The notes beneath the pieces are model-generated. The model did not search any database, was not told the DNA's origin, and saw only the letters and a list, made by a program, of their open reading frames with translations. Positions 1 to 12,167 of a stretch of DNA of 45,172 nt are shown one piece after another. Location: contig JAICUB010000051.1 of the NCBI GenBank assembly GCA_025936045.1, forward strand, positions 1-45,172, in the 5' to 3' direction. The position numbers were made by a program, and so were the translations under genes. This stretch comes from Polyangiaceae bacterium. Lineage in GTDB: Bacteria; Myxococcota_A; Polyangia; Polyangiales; Polyangiaceae. The first letter of the stretch is position 1; each line of letters starts with the position of its first letter.

Positions 1-1
1 C

Positions 2-202
2 CTCGAATTTCACCACTTGATACCGTTCGCTGCGGGTGGGCAGCACCATGCGTCGAATCTCGTCCTGCGCTGCGCGGCGCATAATGCTCTCGCCGCGGAA
101 GAGGATTTCGGACGGGAGTTCATGGCAGGCAAGAAGGCCGAGGGCCGGCCGGAGGCCGAGTTTCGTGCTACTTTGACTCGCGATGGCGCGAGCGAAGGAT
201 GA
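2..202 (+). CDS. HNH endonuclease, C-terminal part (cut by window edge)
   Basis: Open from the left edge in frame 2 and ending with TGA at 200-202. The first residues read LEFHHLIPFAAGG, followed by HHASNLVLRCAAHN and then an acidic/basic tail. This is the second half of an HNH (beta-beta-alpha metal) nuclease motif: His-His, then Asn, then a final His, with the usual LVLRCxxHN ending. The family cuts DNA using one metal ion and occurs in restriction enzymes, homing nucleases and mobile elements. The N-terminal part, which would tell which of these it is, lies outside the window. Its last 20 bases overlap the next gene, so it is probably the first visible gene of a small rightward operon that converges on the BREX operon. 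Confidence 0.75.
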   Translation, partial: LEFHHLIPFAAGGQHHASNLVLRCAAHNALAAEEDFGREFMAGKKAEGRPEAEFRATLTRDGASEG

Positions 203-512
203 AGCCGCCGAGGAGCTGGCGAACTGGCATTTTGGTGTCGAGCCGTTCCTCGAGCGCGTCGTCCGCATCTTGGGGGACAACGAAGACGCGCCGGGTGAGC
301 CGATCAAATTGCTCGAAGTGAACGGGGCCACCGTTGCGACGGGGAGTGTGGAAGTTTTCGCGTTCGCGCCGTCCAAGTCCGTTCCATTTCCGATCACCAT
401 CGCCGAGGTGACGCCGGAAGAGTTCGAGCGCATCAGGCGTGCGGAGCTCCCGTTGCCCCGCGGCTGGTCGCTCGAGAACAGCAAGGACTTCCTTCGCCCG
501 CGCGCCGCATGA
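183..512 (+). CDS. Unknown 109-aa protein
   Basis: ATG at 183 lies inside the end of the HNH gene (20-base overlap) and the stop overlaps the next start in an ATGA (509-512), so it is probably translated by coupling with both. The protein is soluble and charged, with an amphipathic N-terminal helix (EELANWHFGVEPFLERVVRI) and a likely beta-rich middle. No signal peptide, membrane segment or known catalytic motif is visible, and I do not recognise the family. Its position between a nuclease and a HEPN-like protein next to a BREX operon suggests a defence or toxin-antitoxin role, but that is context only. Confidence 0.6.
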   Translation: MARAKDEAAEELANWHFGVEPFLERVVRILGDNEDAPGEPIKLLEVNGATVATGSVEVFAFAPSKSVPFPITIAEVTPEEFERIRRAELPLPRGWSLENSKDFLRPRAA

Positions 513-835
513 CGGAGGACGAGCGCCGCATCGCCTATGCGCGGGCGTTCATCGCACAGGCGCGCTCCGATTGGGGCGCGTATCTCGTTCTGGCCGATAT
601 GCGCGACCGCGCGGCGCAGCCCAAGCAGAGAGAAAAGATCGCTGCTTGCCACCACCTTCATTACCGGCAAATGGTCTGCGAAAAGGTCGCAAAGGCTTAC
701 CGGCTGCGTGACACGAAGTCGCCCGTCGACGAGCTCGTTTCGCATCATGTCGGGTTCTCCAAATTCATCAACGCGTTCTTTACCGCGGTGCTCAAACCGG
801 AGTACGCGGGCAAGGAGGCGCAGCTCCAGGCGTGA
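509..835 (+). CDS. HEPN-like small helical protein
   Basis: A 108-aa, probably all-helical protein whose start overlaps the previous stop (ATGA). It carries CHHLHYRQMVCEKVAKAY at about residues 47-64, which resembles the conserved helix of HEPN proteins (xHxQQAxEKxxKAxL), followed by SHHVGFSKFINAFF. HEPN proteins include RNase toxins, tRNA-cleaving defence proteins and partners of MNT nucleotidyltransferases. A clean Rx4-6H RNase motif is not obvious, and no MNT partner is beside it, so catalytic activity is uncertain. The HEPN assignment is by pattern recognition and needs a profile search. It is the last well-supported gene before the convergent pglX end. Confidence 0.55.
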   Translation: MTEDERRIAYARAFIAQARSDWGAYLVLADMRDRAAQPKQREKIAACHHLHYRQMVCEKVAKAYRLRDTKSPVDELVSHHVGFSKFINAFFTAVLKPEYAGKEAQLQA

Positions 836-954
836 TCGCTCCGTGCGAGTTCGAGTTTCCGTCTCTGGCGCTGCTGAGCGACGCGGGTGGCCGTGCTTTC
901 CTGAACCTGGTGAGCCGAGCTCTGAACGACTTCGAGACTGCCACGCTCGCGTGA
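832..954 (+). CDS. Possible 40-aa ORF coupled to the HEPN-like gene
   Basis: GTG at 832 overlaps the preceding TGA stop (GTGA, 832-835), and the frame stays open for 40 codons to TGA at 952-954. The peptide begins VIAPCEFEFPSLALLSDAGG and is fairly hydrophobic. The overlap matches the spacing of the two genes upstream, which is the only positive sign. There is no recognisable domain, and a chance ORF of this size is common in GC-rich DNA. It could be a small partner of the HEPN-like protein. Confidence 0.25.
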   Translation: MIAPCEFEFPSLALLSDAGGRAFLNLVSRALNDFETATLA

Positions 955-989
955 ACGCGAACGAGGTGGAGCGGGGACGTCGCGTCCGC

Positions 990-3900
990 TCACTCGTCGT
1001 CGGCCTCCTCGCTGACTTCGGATTCTGAGTCGGGCGCTTCGTCGCTCGCGCCGGCGTCTTGTTTGGCGGCTTTGCGGGCGCGGCGGGTGAGCTCTTTTTC
1101 GTGGAGGGCGGCGGCTTCGGGGGCGTGGTCGCTGAGGAAGCGCGCGCGGGCGGCGTCGGAGTCGGGTTCGTCGATGGTGAAGTCGGGGCGAATTTCGTCC
1201 TGGAGGCGGAGCTCCCACGCGTAGGCTTTGGCAGGGTGGTACTGCCAGAAGCAGCCGTGCGCGACGCCGAGGCTCGGGTCGGTCTTGCACTTTTCTTCGA
1301 CGCGGTCGGGGAAGTAGCGGCGCGCGAGGTGGGACCAGTCGTAGTCTTTTTTGCCTTCAGCGAGGCAGAGCTGCTTCCACCACTTCTCTGGGTCTTTCCA
1401 CTGCGGTTTGAGTAGGGGCCAGAGGGCGGCGCTGTTGATCATGACGCCGTCGTCGAGGTCCAGCTTGAACGGAGCGTCGGCGGCGCGCGGGGGGCACTTG
1501 GGGTCAGTGGGGGGCGCGCCGCACTCGGCGACGGCGCTGATTTTCGAGATGAAGTCGAAGAGCTCGTCGCGGAGCTTTTTGACGGTGGCGTATTGCTTGT
1601 CGGCGGCGGAGGCGGCTTTTTTGTCACTGCTCGCGCGCGTGCGGTTCACGTCGACGATTTCGCCGTCGAGCTTTCGGAGGAGCGGGTGCAGGTGGTCGGC
1701 GAGCAGGAGTTGCAGGGTGTTGTCTTGCCAGCGGTGGATGCTGACGAACGCGACGAACGCGCGCTTCTCACTCGAGAGCGGGAAGTAGATGGGGCGGTTT
1801 TCGTAGAGGGCTTTGTGGTAGCCGAAGAAGTCTTTGCGCAGGTAATCGCGGAGGCTCTGCGGCTTGCCGTTCTTGCCGTTCGCGATCGCGGCGGAGTGCT
1901 CGCTCCAGGCGTCGAGGAGGCGCTCTGCCGCGGGGTGCTTGAGTGAATCAGTGAAGTAATCCGCTTCGGTGACGAAGAGGATGCCGGCGGGGAGCGCGTC
2001 GGGCGGCGCTTGGTCGAGAATGCCTTCGCCGTTCGCGCCGAAGCGGCCGAGGGCGACGCCGAGAGCGAAGGAGACGAAGGCTTCGGGCTCGGGCGGATCG
2101 AGCTCGGGCTCGTAGGGGGGCAGGGGGGCGCCTTCGGGGCGATCGACGGCGCGTTGTGCCCAGTCTTGCGTATCGGCCCAAGTCGACCTACCAGGCTCCA
2201 AAAACTCGACTGACGTCTCTCGGTGAGCCTCGTGCTCAGAAAACGCGACCTCAACCCGCTGCCAGATTGCTTCGGCTTCTGAGATAGGCACAATAGGTAA
2301 GCGGTCAACATCTCCAGACGTAAAATGAATTGTTGGGTTGAGCGACGAAAGAATCGCACGCGCGCGCTGCGCGTTGAGACTACAAACCGCATCGGCAAGT
2401 ACATGCGGAAAAATTGATGAACCCATGTCTCCAAAAACACTGGGCCGCCGGTGCACTCGGGCACGAAAGGCATCTCCGATCGTCGAGTACGAAATGCCTA
2501 TGCGAAAGTAGTGCTGCTGGTTGCGAACAACGGCGCCTGCATGAAGTTGCACTTCCATGCCCCCGGCCTGCCATTTGACGGCAAAAAGTACCGGCTCAAA
2601 CCACGCGCGCCCTTCGGCTCCTTTGATCAAGGCAGCCCAGCAGTGCGCCGGAGATAGGCATTGACCATGGGGTCCAATCGCGAGCTCCCAGACCGAACGG
2701 ACGAACCGCATATTGTCGCCAGTTTGAAGTCCAACACGAGCGGGCGCGACGTTGCCCAGCTTGGGTGCTCTGCCGTACTCCCGCAACAAGTCCTTGTTCC
2801 ACCAATAGACAATGGGTTCGCCGTCTATGACTTTGAACCCCGTGGGGTTGAACGCGTAGACATTTTCCTGACATAGCAGGGCGCTGCGTCGCCGCGCCGG
2901 TTTGCCGGCATCACGGCGTGGATCGGTGAGTGGGGCCGCTTGCACGGCTACCGTTGACGCATTTGTGCGAGCTGGCCGTGCGATCACGAGCGCCGTGCTG
3001 ATGACGTCGTCCATCGAACGGCTGCTGAAAGCGCCTGTACCCAAATCCGCGAGAGCTCGTAGGTCACGTTCGTGGATTAAGCTCCGTCGCAGCTCGGCGA
3101 ACTGCTGAAGAAACATCCAGCCGCGCATCGTTACGAGCGCGGAAAGTCCTCCTTCGCGCACCAGCTCGAGCCCCCGCTCCAAAAACGCCGCATACAAATC
3201 CGCTTTCCCCCGTGCGTAATTCCTCGTCACGTACTCGAACTGGGCGGTCTTGCTCAGTCCCTGATACGGCGGATTGCCGATCACGATGTCGTACGTGCCT
3301 TCGCGCGCGAGGCGGACGAAGCGGACGCCGGCGGCGAGTTGTTCGCCGTCGAGGCGCAGGCCGAGGTCTTCGGAGCTCGAGTGCTGGGTCAGGAAGCGTT
3401 CGAGGCGGTCGAGCACGGTGGCTTTGGCTTCGTCCAGGCTGAGCTGCTGCGTGGCGTAGCCGCGGAAGAGGTCGCCCTGGCCGGGGATGCCTTGCTCGAT
3501 GACGTCGCCGGTTTCGCGGAGCGCGCCTTCGATCGCCGCGTCGACGCGTAGGAGCGAGCCGAGGTAGCTCACGCCGGCGAGCGCGCTGATGAGCTTTTGG
3601 GTCAGCTCTTCAGGCAGGTTGACCTCGCGCTTGAGCTCTTTGCGAAGCTCGACGAGCGCGGGGTCGGCGGCGGGGAGGTTGCCGAGCTCGAGGGCGGGCG
3701 CGACGAGGTTCAGCTGGGTGAGGCGCGCGTTCGGCGCGAATAAGCGGGCTTTGAGCCACAAGCCCGCGGCGGCGATCTGGATCGCGCGCGCGTCGATATC
3801 GATGCCGTGCAGGTTATTGGCGAGGATGCTCTGCGCGATGTCCTCGTCAGTCCACGCTTCGCCGCGGTGCTGCGCCTCTTCCCGGTACAGGCGCGCCAGG

Positions 3901-4960
3901 AGGTCGAACGCGATGACGAGAAAATGCCCGGAGCCGCAGGCCGGATCGAGCAGCTTGAGCTCGCGCAGGCTGTCCGGCGCCTTTTCGACGGCGTCCGCCG
4001 GGATCGGCTGGGGCACGTAGTACTTCCACGCGCTCTCGAGGCCGGCCTCGACGGGCATCAGGGCGTCGAGCGCGACCTCGCCCGCTTCACGCCGCTTGCG
4101 AAAGTCAGCGCGGCGCGTCTCGAGCGCGGCCAGCACCGGCTCGGCTTCGGGTTGCCAGCCGTGCTTCTTGCAGAGGCAGAGCCACGTGAGGCCGAGGCTG
4201 TTCTGGAGCAGCCACTCGACCATGTAGCGCTCCGTGAACATCTGCGTCTTGCTCGCGATTTCGTGCGGCTCGATCTTGCCGCCGCTCGCGATCTTCGCGT
4301 CGAGCGCCTCGCGCTCCGGATCGTTCCAATATTGGTAAACCCAGCCGAGCGTCGTGTCGTCGCCCCACGCAGAGGCGAGCGCGCCGTCGTTCAGCGCCTC
4401 GATGGTCTCGCGCAGCGCGGCCGCCGGCATCGGGAACAGCTCCGTGAGCCCCACCGGACCGAACAAGCCCGGCAGCTCGAGCGCGAGCTCCGCAAACACC
4501 ACCTCGAGGAGCGGCAACATGCCGAGCGACGCGTCCTCGGCGAGCGGTCCGGCGTAGCGCACGAACTCGTTCACGTAGCCGGCGCTCTTCCAGCCGCCGG
4601 TCACGACGGCCGGCGCGAGCAAGCCGTGGTGCTCCAGCACGCGCAAGAACACCAAGCGATTGAGCCAGGTGTGCGCGGCCTCCTTCACCGCGTGGTCGAG
4701 GGCGCGGCGGCGCAGCTCGGCCGGCTTGGCTCCCTTCTTCGCCGGAGCGGCGCGCTCGTACTCCGCAATCCATTGCTCCAGCCGGTCACGCCGGCAGCGA
4801 CGCGCCTCCGGCAGTTGCGCCTTCTCGAGCTCGAGCGTGTCGAAGCGGTAGGCGCCGCGCGCGGCTTCGTAGAGCTGCTCGAGCAAGAGCGCGCGCAAGC
4901 GGCGCACGGTCTTGCGCAGGGCGTCCTTCGCTGCGCCGTCGAGGAAGGTTGGGCGCCCCG

Positions 4961-4964
<4 letters not shown>
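990..4964 (-). CDS. pglX: BREX adenine-specific DNA methyltransferase PglX
   Basis: A 1324-aa class I SAM-dependent N6-adenine methyltransferase of the PglX/BrxX family, which marks host DNA in BREX anti-phage systems. Motif I is DPACGSGHF (residues 340-348) and the catalytic motif IV is NPPY (564-567). After NPPY comes a PglX-like target-recognition region (YFRIGISYSTIGDAF, then GDMGSSIFP), followed by a long helical C-terminal part ending in an acidic tail. The size is right for full-length PglX. The start ATG overlaps the brxC stop in an ATGA. The recognition region is much poorer in G+C than its flanks. Two G6 runs (2115-2120 and 2123-2128) lie in the gene, of interest because pglX is phase-variable in some Pgl/BREX systems. 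No pglZ follows it within the window. Confidence 0.93.
2171..3230. other. GC-poor mosaic block in pglX (target-recognition region)
   Basis: Inside the otherwise GC-rich pglX, this stretch codes for roughly residues 580-930, just after the NPPY motif. It is clearly richer in A and T: bases 2281-2340 contain 26 G+C of 60 (43 percent), whereas bases 2041-2100 just outside contain 43 of 60 (72 percent). It covers the part of PglX expected to choose the DNA target. The boundaries are approximate. The pattern fits exchange of the recognition domain by recombination with a foreign allele. Confidence 0.65.
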
Positions 4965-8569
<3,605 letters not shown>

Positions 8570-8574
8570 AGGCT

Positions 8575-9216
8575 TTACCGATAGATGCGAGGCCGGTAGT
8601 CGCGGTCGGCGGGTAAGACTCCCATGAATGAGAGCCCCGTTTCGCCCACGAGCTTGCCGGGATAGAGGAGGACGACGGGCACGTTGTGGGTGTGACCCGC
8701 CACGTGCTTGAGCAGCGCGGAGGTGCGGAAAAACGGATAAAGCGCGCCGGCCCGGCCGAGAAAAATCACGGTCTTGCCGTGCGGTCCGGGGGCCTTGGCG
8801 AGCAGCTGTTCGACCTCGCGAATGACGTCGGCGGCGATGCCGTCCGGCCCTTCTATCAGGCTGATGACGCGCTCCTTCAGGGTCCGGAGGCCCCGGCCGG
8901 GGTCGCCCCCCGTGGCGCTGAGCTTCTTTTCGCGGGTGATCATGGCGTCGATGAACTCCGGACCCTGGGCGCGGAGCCGCTCGAGCAGCAAGCTGTGGAG
9001 CGCGACGGTGCCGGTGTTCCAGCCCCCGTCACGCAGGCGTTCGCACAGCTCGTTGATGGCGCGGCGGAGCGCGAGCTCGTCTTCGGGGTCGTACGGTAAG
9101 ATGGCGAAGTTGTAGTTGCGGACGGTGCTGATCTGCGGGCCGTCGTCGCTCAGCAGATCCTTTTGCAGCGCCTCCACGGCACGCGACAGCGCGGACGGCA
9201 AGACGAACGAGGTCAC
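8575..9216 (-). CDS. brxB: BREX protein BrxB (DUF1788 family)
   Basis: A 213-aa protein recognised as BrxB by its overall pattern: an N-terminal helix, then NYNFAILPYDPEDELALRRA, a central helical region, and C-terminal strands KTVIFLGRAGALYPFFRTSALL and VPVVLLYPGKLVGETGLSFMG. BrxB is a core BREX component of unknown biochemical role. I chose the GTG at 9216, which overlaps the brxA stop as GTGA like the neighbouring junctions. An in-frame ATG at 9246 would add ten residues. It sits in the usual brxA-brxB-brxC order. Confidence 0.88.
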   Translation of the reverse strand: MTSFVLPSALSRAVEALQKDLLSDDGPQISTVRNYNFAILPYDPEDELALRRAINELCERLRDGGWNTGTVALHSLLLERLRAQGPEFIDAMITREKKLSATGGDPGRGLRTLKERVISLIEGPDGIAADVIREVEQLLAKAPGPHGKTVIFLGRAGALYPFFRTSALLKHVAGHTHNVPVVLLYPGKLVGETGLSFMGVLPADRDYRPRIYR

Positions 9217-10013
9217 GGGGTCGCCTTCAGGTGCAGTCGGCCCCACGCGAGCAGCGTCGGCTCGGTGAACGTGAGCTCGGCGACCCCGCCCAACTCCGCG
9301 AAGCGAATGCCGGGCATGCGCGCGGCAATGAAACGAAAGGACTCTGGGGCCACGCCCATGCTGCGGAGGTACGGGTTGTCCGTCAGGGAGCCCGCAAAGG
9401 TGACCTCCCGCAGCAGATAGAGCGTGTAGGCGACAATCAGCTCCGGCGCGGCGATGGGCACCAACGGCCTTGGATCACGCCGTTCGGTGAGCAGGCCCGC
9501 CTCGAAGGCGGTGGCCAGCAAGTTCGAACCGAATTTGACGGCGGTGACACCGGCCCAGCGCTCCGGGTAGAGCTCATTGACCCAGCGCGCGACTTGCTCG
9601 CGATCGACGCTGGCGTAGCCGAGCGCACGGCGCTCAGGCAGAAACGCGCCCGCGAACTTTCGGTAAATCGGATCGGCGAGCGCGGTGTGAACGTGGCAGA
9701 GCCACGGACGGAGCGCGGCCGGAACGATACGGAGCTCGTGCAAGAGCTCCAGCGCTTCGGGAAACGCGTCGAACCGTTCGAGCATGTCGCTCATCAGCGT
9801 TCGGACGCGAGCGTCGCTCTTGAGCCCGAACCAGCGCTCTTCGAAGGCCAGGCGCGAGCGCTCCGCGGCAGGAACGCGGAGGTCGACCTTTTGCCAGTAC
9901 GCATAACAGTCGTCCGTGGCCAGCGTGGTGCGCAAAATGCGCGTGTGCGCGGCCGTTACTTCGCGGCGATTGTTCCCCCGCGGAGCTTCGCCCGCCGCGA
10001 CGCCGAGATTCAT
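9213..10013 (-). CDS. brxA: BREX protein BrxA (DUF1819 family)
   Basis: A 266-aa protein, placed as BrxA by position and by family-like features: RILRTTLATDDCYAYW near the N-terminus, a long helical middle, and a C-terminal part with REVTFAGSLTDNPYLRSMG. BrxA proteins studied elsewhere are small DNA-binding proteins with winged-helix-like folds. The ATG at 10013 overlaps the brxE stop as ATGA, which is why it is preferred over an ATG 183 bases further upstream. The longer form would add an arginine-rich extension lying inside brxE. Confidence 0.78.
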   Translation of the reverse strand: MNLGVAAGEAPRGNNRREVTAAHTRILRTTLATDDCYAYWQKVDLRVPAAERSRLAFEERWFGLKSDARVRTLMSDMLERFDAFPEALELLHELRIVPAALRPWLCHVHTALADPIYRKFAGAFLPERRALGYASVDREQVARWVNELYPERWAGVTAVKFGSNLLATAFEAGLLTERRDPRPLVPIAAPELIVAYTLYLLREVTFAGSLTDNPYLRSMGVAPESFRFIAARMPGIRFAELGGVAELTFTEPTLLAWGRLHLKATP

Positions 10014-10576
10014 CCCCCCGCCTCGACGTACGGCGACGGATACTTTGCGGCCAAAGGCAGCAACGCGGCGGCGAGCAGCCGAGCGAGCTCGATGCCCCGT
10101 GCCTTCGGTGCGAGGACCAAGCGTCCGCCCGGCGTCGCCTCGACTTTCGGCACACCGAAGGGCGCCAGTAACGCCTCGAACGCAGGTTTGGACCAAGCCT
10201 CACCGACGAAGAAGCCGTCACCAAAGACGTGCGCCGGCTCGTGCTGCTGCTGTCGATGAAACACCAGCCGGTCGGCGAGTTGCTCGTCCATGCCGAACCC
10301 GAAATGAAACAGCGTGAACGCGCGCTCGGCCAAGCCCGACTGCTCGCGCGCCGCCGAGTCCACAAGGCGCGCGGCTTCACGCACCAAAATCAAACTGGCC
10401 CACTTGGCCGTCCGCGGCACGAGGCGCGTGAACAAATCGCCACCGCCTTCGCCGTCCACCAAGTCCGACTTCCACCACCCGAGCCGTGCGGGCTCACCGG
10501 CCGCGTCACCCGCCCAGGCCACGGCCAGCTGCAGGCTCAAAATCTCATCGAGGTGAGCGGGAGAGACGCGGTCCAT
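10010..10576 (-). CDS. brxE: BrxE, first gene of a type 6 BREX operon
   Basis: A 188-aa protein starting at ATG 10576 (MDRVSPAHLDEILSLQLAVAWAG). It has LGWWKSDLVDGEGGGDLFTRL, PRTAKWASLILVREAARLVD and LFHFGFGMDEQLADRL, matching my recollection of BrxE, a protein found in front of brxA in type 6 BREX loci. Its function is unknown. The frame extends upstream to 10738, but that part is arginine-rich and reads like chance translation. It is the promoter-proximal gene of the operon. About 190 bases separate it from the next gene, with a triple direct repeat at the far end of the gap. Moderate certainty on the family name. Confidence 0.72.
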   Translation of the reverse strand: MDRVSPAHLDEILSLQLAVAWAGDAAGEPARLGWWKSDLVDGEGGGDLFTRLVPRTAKWASLILVREAARLVDSAAREQSGLAERAFTLFHFGFGMDEQLADRLVFHRQQQHEPAHVFGDGFFVGEAWSKPAFEALLAPFGVPKVEATPGGRLVLAPKARGIELARLLAAALLPLAAKYPSPYVEAGG

Positions 10577-10765
10577 GTGAGGTCGTGCTCGGCGCCGAGA
10601 AAGACCGAGCCAAGGTTTACAGTTCTCAGAGTCGCGAGCGGTGTCAACTCTTTCGGGAACACGGCGGCCCGCGGCCGCACGGCACGCGCCCCCACGCTGT
10701 CCTTGCGAAAACGCTCGACTATTCGCAGCGTGTCGCAAGTTCTGTCGCGAGTTTGTCGCAAGTTT
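10577..10765 (-). promoter_or_regulatory. Likely promoter region of the BREX operon
   Basis: A 189-bp gene-free stretch upstream of brxE and the only gap in the operon large enough for its promoter. On the leftward strand it holds three near-identical tandem units at its far end (10731-10764) and a related CTTGCGAAAA-type sequence around 10700. No convincing -35/-10 pair could be assigned by eye. Confidence 0.45.
10731..10764 (-). repeat. Three tandem 11-12-bp units (TGTCGCAAGTT)
   Basis: On the + strand: TGTCGCAAGTTC (10731-10742), TGTCGCGAGTT (10743-10753) and TGTCGCAAGTT (10754-10764). A spacing of 11-12 bp is close to one helical turn, as in operators that bind a regulator on one face of the DNA. 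The block starts directly after the stop codon of the lipoprotein gene and lies upstream of brxE, so it may be an operator for the BREX operon. Confidence 0.6.
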
Positions 10766-11287
10766 TCAATCGCGACTCGAACACGAATAGCCGAGCGTCT
10801 CGCCGGCGAGGCATGGCCAGCGCTGGGCGGCGAGGTCGTCGAGCCAGGCTTGTTTGGCAGCGCCTTCGAGGCCGGTGTTGTCGATGACGCGGCCGTCGGC
10901 GTCGAGGACGACGGCGCCGCGTCCTGGGCCAGGCTTTTCCGTGGGGTCGAGGTGCGGACTCGCCTCCCGACATACGAGGAAGCCGCCGGCGGTGCCGAGG
11001 GCGCGCCAGAGCGTGGCGGGGTCGCAATCGCCGTCTTTACCGCCGGCGCCGCTGAAGACGATTGTGCAGACACACGCGCTTCCCGCCTGTCCGTCGCCCG
11101 CCGGCGCGTCGCCCGCCGGCGCGTCGCCCGCCGGCGCGTCGCCCGCCGGCGCGCCGCCCGACGAGCTCGACGTTCCGCCGGTCGCTGTCGCCTTGCCGTC
11201 GCCCGCGCTGCTTCGGGATTTGCTCTCTCCGCCGCAGCAGACGGCGAGGACGCCGAGCATGAGCCATGACGAACGCGCGATGAACAT
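10766..11287 (-). CDS. Small lipoprotein with APAGD repeats
   Basis: A 173-aa protein with a lipoprotein signal: MFIARSSWLMLGVLAVCC, lipid-carrying Cys at residue 17 or 18. It continues with a Ser/Gly/Ala linker containing four tandem APAGD units, then a C-terminal domain with SACVCTIVFSGAGGKDGDC, a central GGFLVC and a final Cys-rich GETLGYSCSSRD. Six or so cysteines suggest disulfides after export. The domain has a faint thioredoxin-like or C-rich flavour, but I cannot place it. The linker is encoded by a 15-bp tandem repeat that could change in number by slippage. It is transcribed toward brxE but is separated from it by 190 bp. Confidence 0.75.
   Translation of the reverse strand: MFIARSSWLMLGVLAVCCGGESKSRSSAGDGKATATGGTSSSSGGAPAGDAPAGDAPAGDAPAGDGQAGSACVCTIVFSGAGGKDGDCDPATLWRALGTAGGFLVCREASPHLDPTEKPGPGRGAVVLDADGRVIDNTGLEGAAKQAWLDDLAAQRWPCLAGETLGYSCSSRD
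11096..11155. repeat. 15-bp tandem repeat, four units
   Basis: Unit GCCCGCCGGCGCGTC at 11096, 11111 and 11126, with a last unit at 11141 differing by one base. It encodes the APAGD linker of the lipoprotein on the other strand. Whole-codon units mean that a change in copy number would keep the frame. Confidence 0.9.
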
Positions 11288-11335
11288 GTCGCCTCCCGAC
11301 GGAGCATCCTAGCGCGCGAGCCGGACCCGCTGGCA

Positions 11336-11357
11336 GCACGCGACGGGCGTCGCGTGC
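11336..11357 (-). terminator. Perfect hairpin after the crotonase gene
   Basis: GCACGCGAC - GGGC - GTCGCGTGC: nine perfect base pairs around a 4-base loop, 30 bases downstream of the enoyl-CoA hydratase stop on the leftward strand. No T-run follows, so it is an incomplete intrinsic terminator. It may instead be a transcript-end stabiliser. Confidence 0.45.
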
Positions 11358-11387
11358 GGTGGAACCCAAAATGACCGGAATTCGGGG

Positions 11388-12167
11388 TTAACGGCCGCGG
11401 AAGACGGGTTTTCGCTTTTCGGCGAAGGCGCGGAGGGCTTCGCGGCGATCGTCGCTGGCGACGCACACGTCGTAGGCTTGGCGCTCGGCGTCGAGGCCGG
11501 CTTCGAGCGGGAGCGTGGTGGCGGCGCGGACGGCGGTGAGGGCGGCGCGCATGGCGAGGGGGGAGCCGTCGAGGAGCGGGGCGAGCCAGGCGAGGGTGTC
11601 GTCGACGACGTTCGTGCCTTCGGGGGAGACGCGGTTGACGAGGCCGAGGGCGCGCGCTTGTTCGGCGCTCACGCGCGTGCCGAGGAGGACGAGCTCGAGG
11701 GCGCGCGCGTAGCCGACGACGCGCGGGAGGCGCTGGGTGCCGCCCGCGCCGGGGATGGCGGCGAGTGAGGTTTCGGGCAGGCCGAGCACGGCGTGCGGCG
11801 CTGCGACGCGGAGGTCGCACGTGAGGGCGAGCTCGAGGCCGCCGCCGAGCGCCGCGCCGTTCAACGCCGCGACGACGGGGAACGGCGCGCTGCCGAGCCA
11901 CGCGAAGTCCGTGCGGTAGGCGTCGAGCATGGAGCGCACCTCGGCTTCGGTCATGCCTTCGCGCTCTTTGAGGTCGGCGCCGGCGCAGAAGGCGCGCTCG
12001 CCCGCGCCCGTGAGCACGGCGACGCGGAGCTCGGCGTCGGCCGTGAGCTCGCGACCCACGCGGCCGAGCTCGCTCACCGTCGCGCGATCGAACGCGTTGC
12101 TGCGGTCGGGCCGGTCGAGCGTGACGAGCGCGGCGTGCCCGCGTCGTTCGACGCGGAGCGAGCTCAC
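11388..12167 (-). CDS. Enoyl-CoA hydratase/isomerase (crotonase family)
   Basis: A 259-aa crotonase-fold enzyme that adds water to, or isomerises, enoyl-CoA thioesters, as in fatty-acid or branched-chain acid breakdown. CAGADLKE (61-68) and NGAALGGGLELALTCD (103-118) form the oxyanion hole. Both glutamates of true hydratases are present: Glu112 in GGGLELAL and Glu132 in PETSLAAIPGAGGTQRLPR. The length is standard. The GTG start overlaps the stop of the M1 aminopeptidase gene (GTGA), so the two are co-translated though functionally unrelated. The exact substrate cannot be told from sequence. Confidence 0.9.
   Translation of the reverse strand: MSSLRVERRGHAALVTLDRPDRSNAFDRATVSELGRVGRELTADAELRVAVLTGAGERAFCAGADLKEREGMTEAEVRSMLDAYRTDFAWLGSAPFPVVAALNGAALGGGLELALTCDLRVAAPHAVLGLPETSLAAIPGAGGTQRLPRVVGYARALELVLLGTRVSAEQARALGLVNRVSPEGTNVVDDTLAWLAPLLDGSPLAMRAALTAVRAATTLPLEAGLDAERQAYDVCVASDDRREALRAFAEKRKPVFRGR

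Noticed and set aside
10577..10738. N-terminal extension of brxE to 10738
   Set aside because: Composition is chance-like and the BrxE-like N-terminus begins at ATG 10576.
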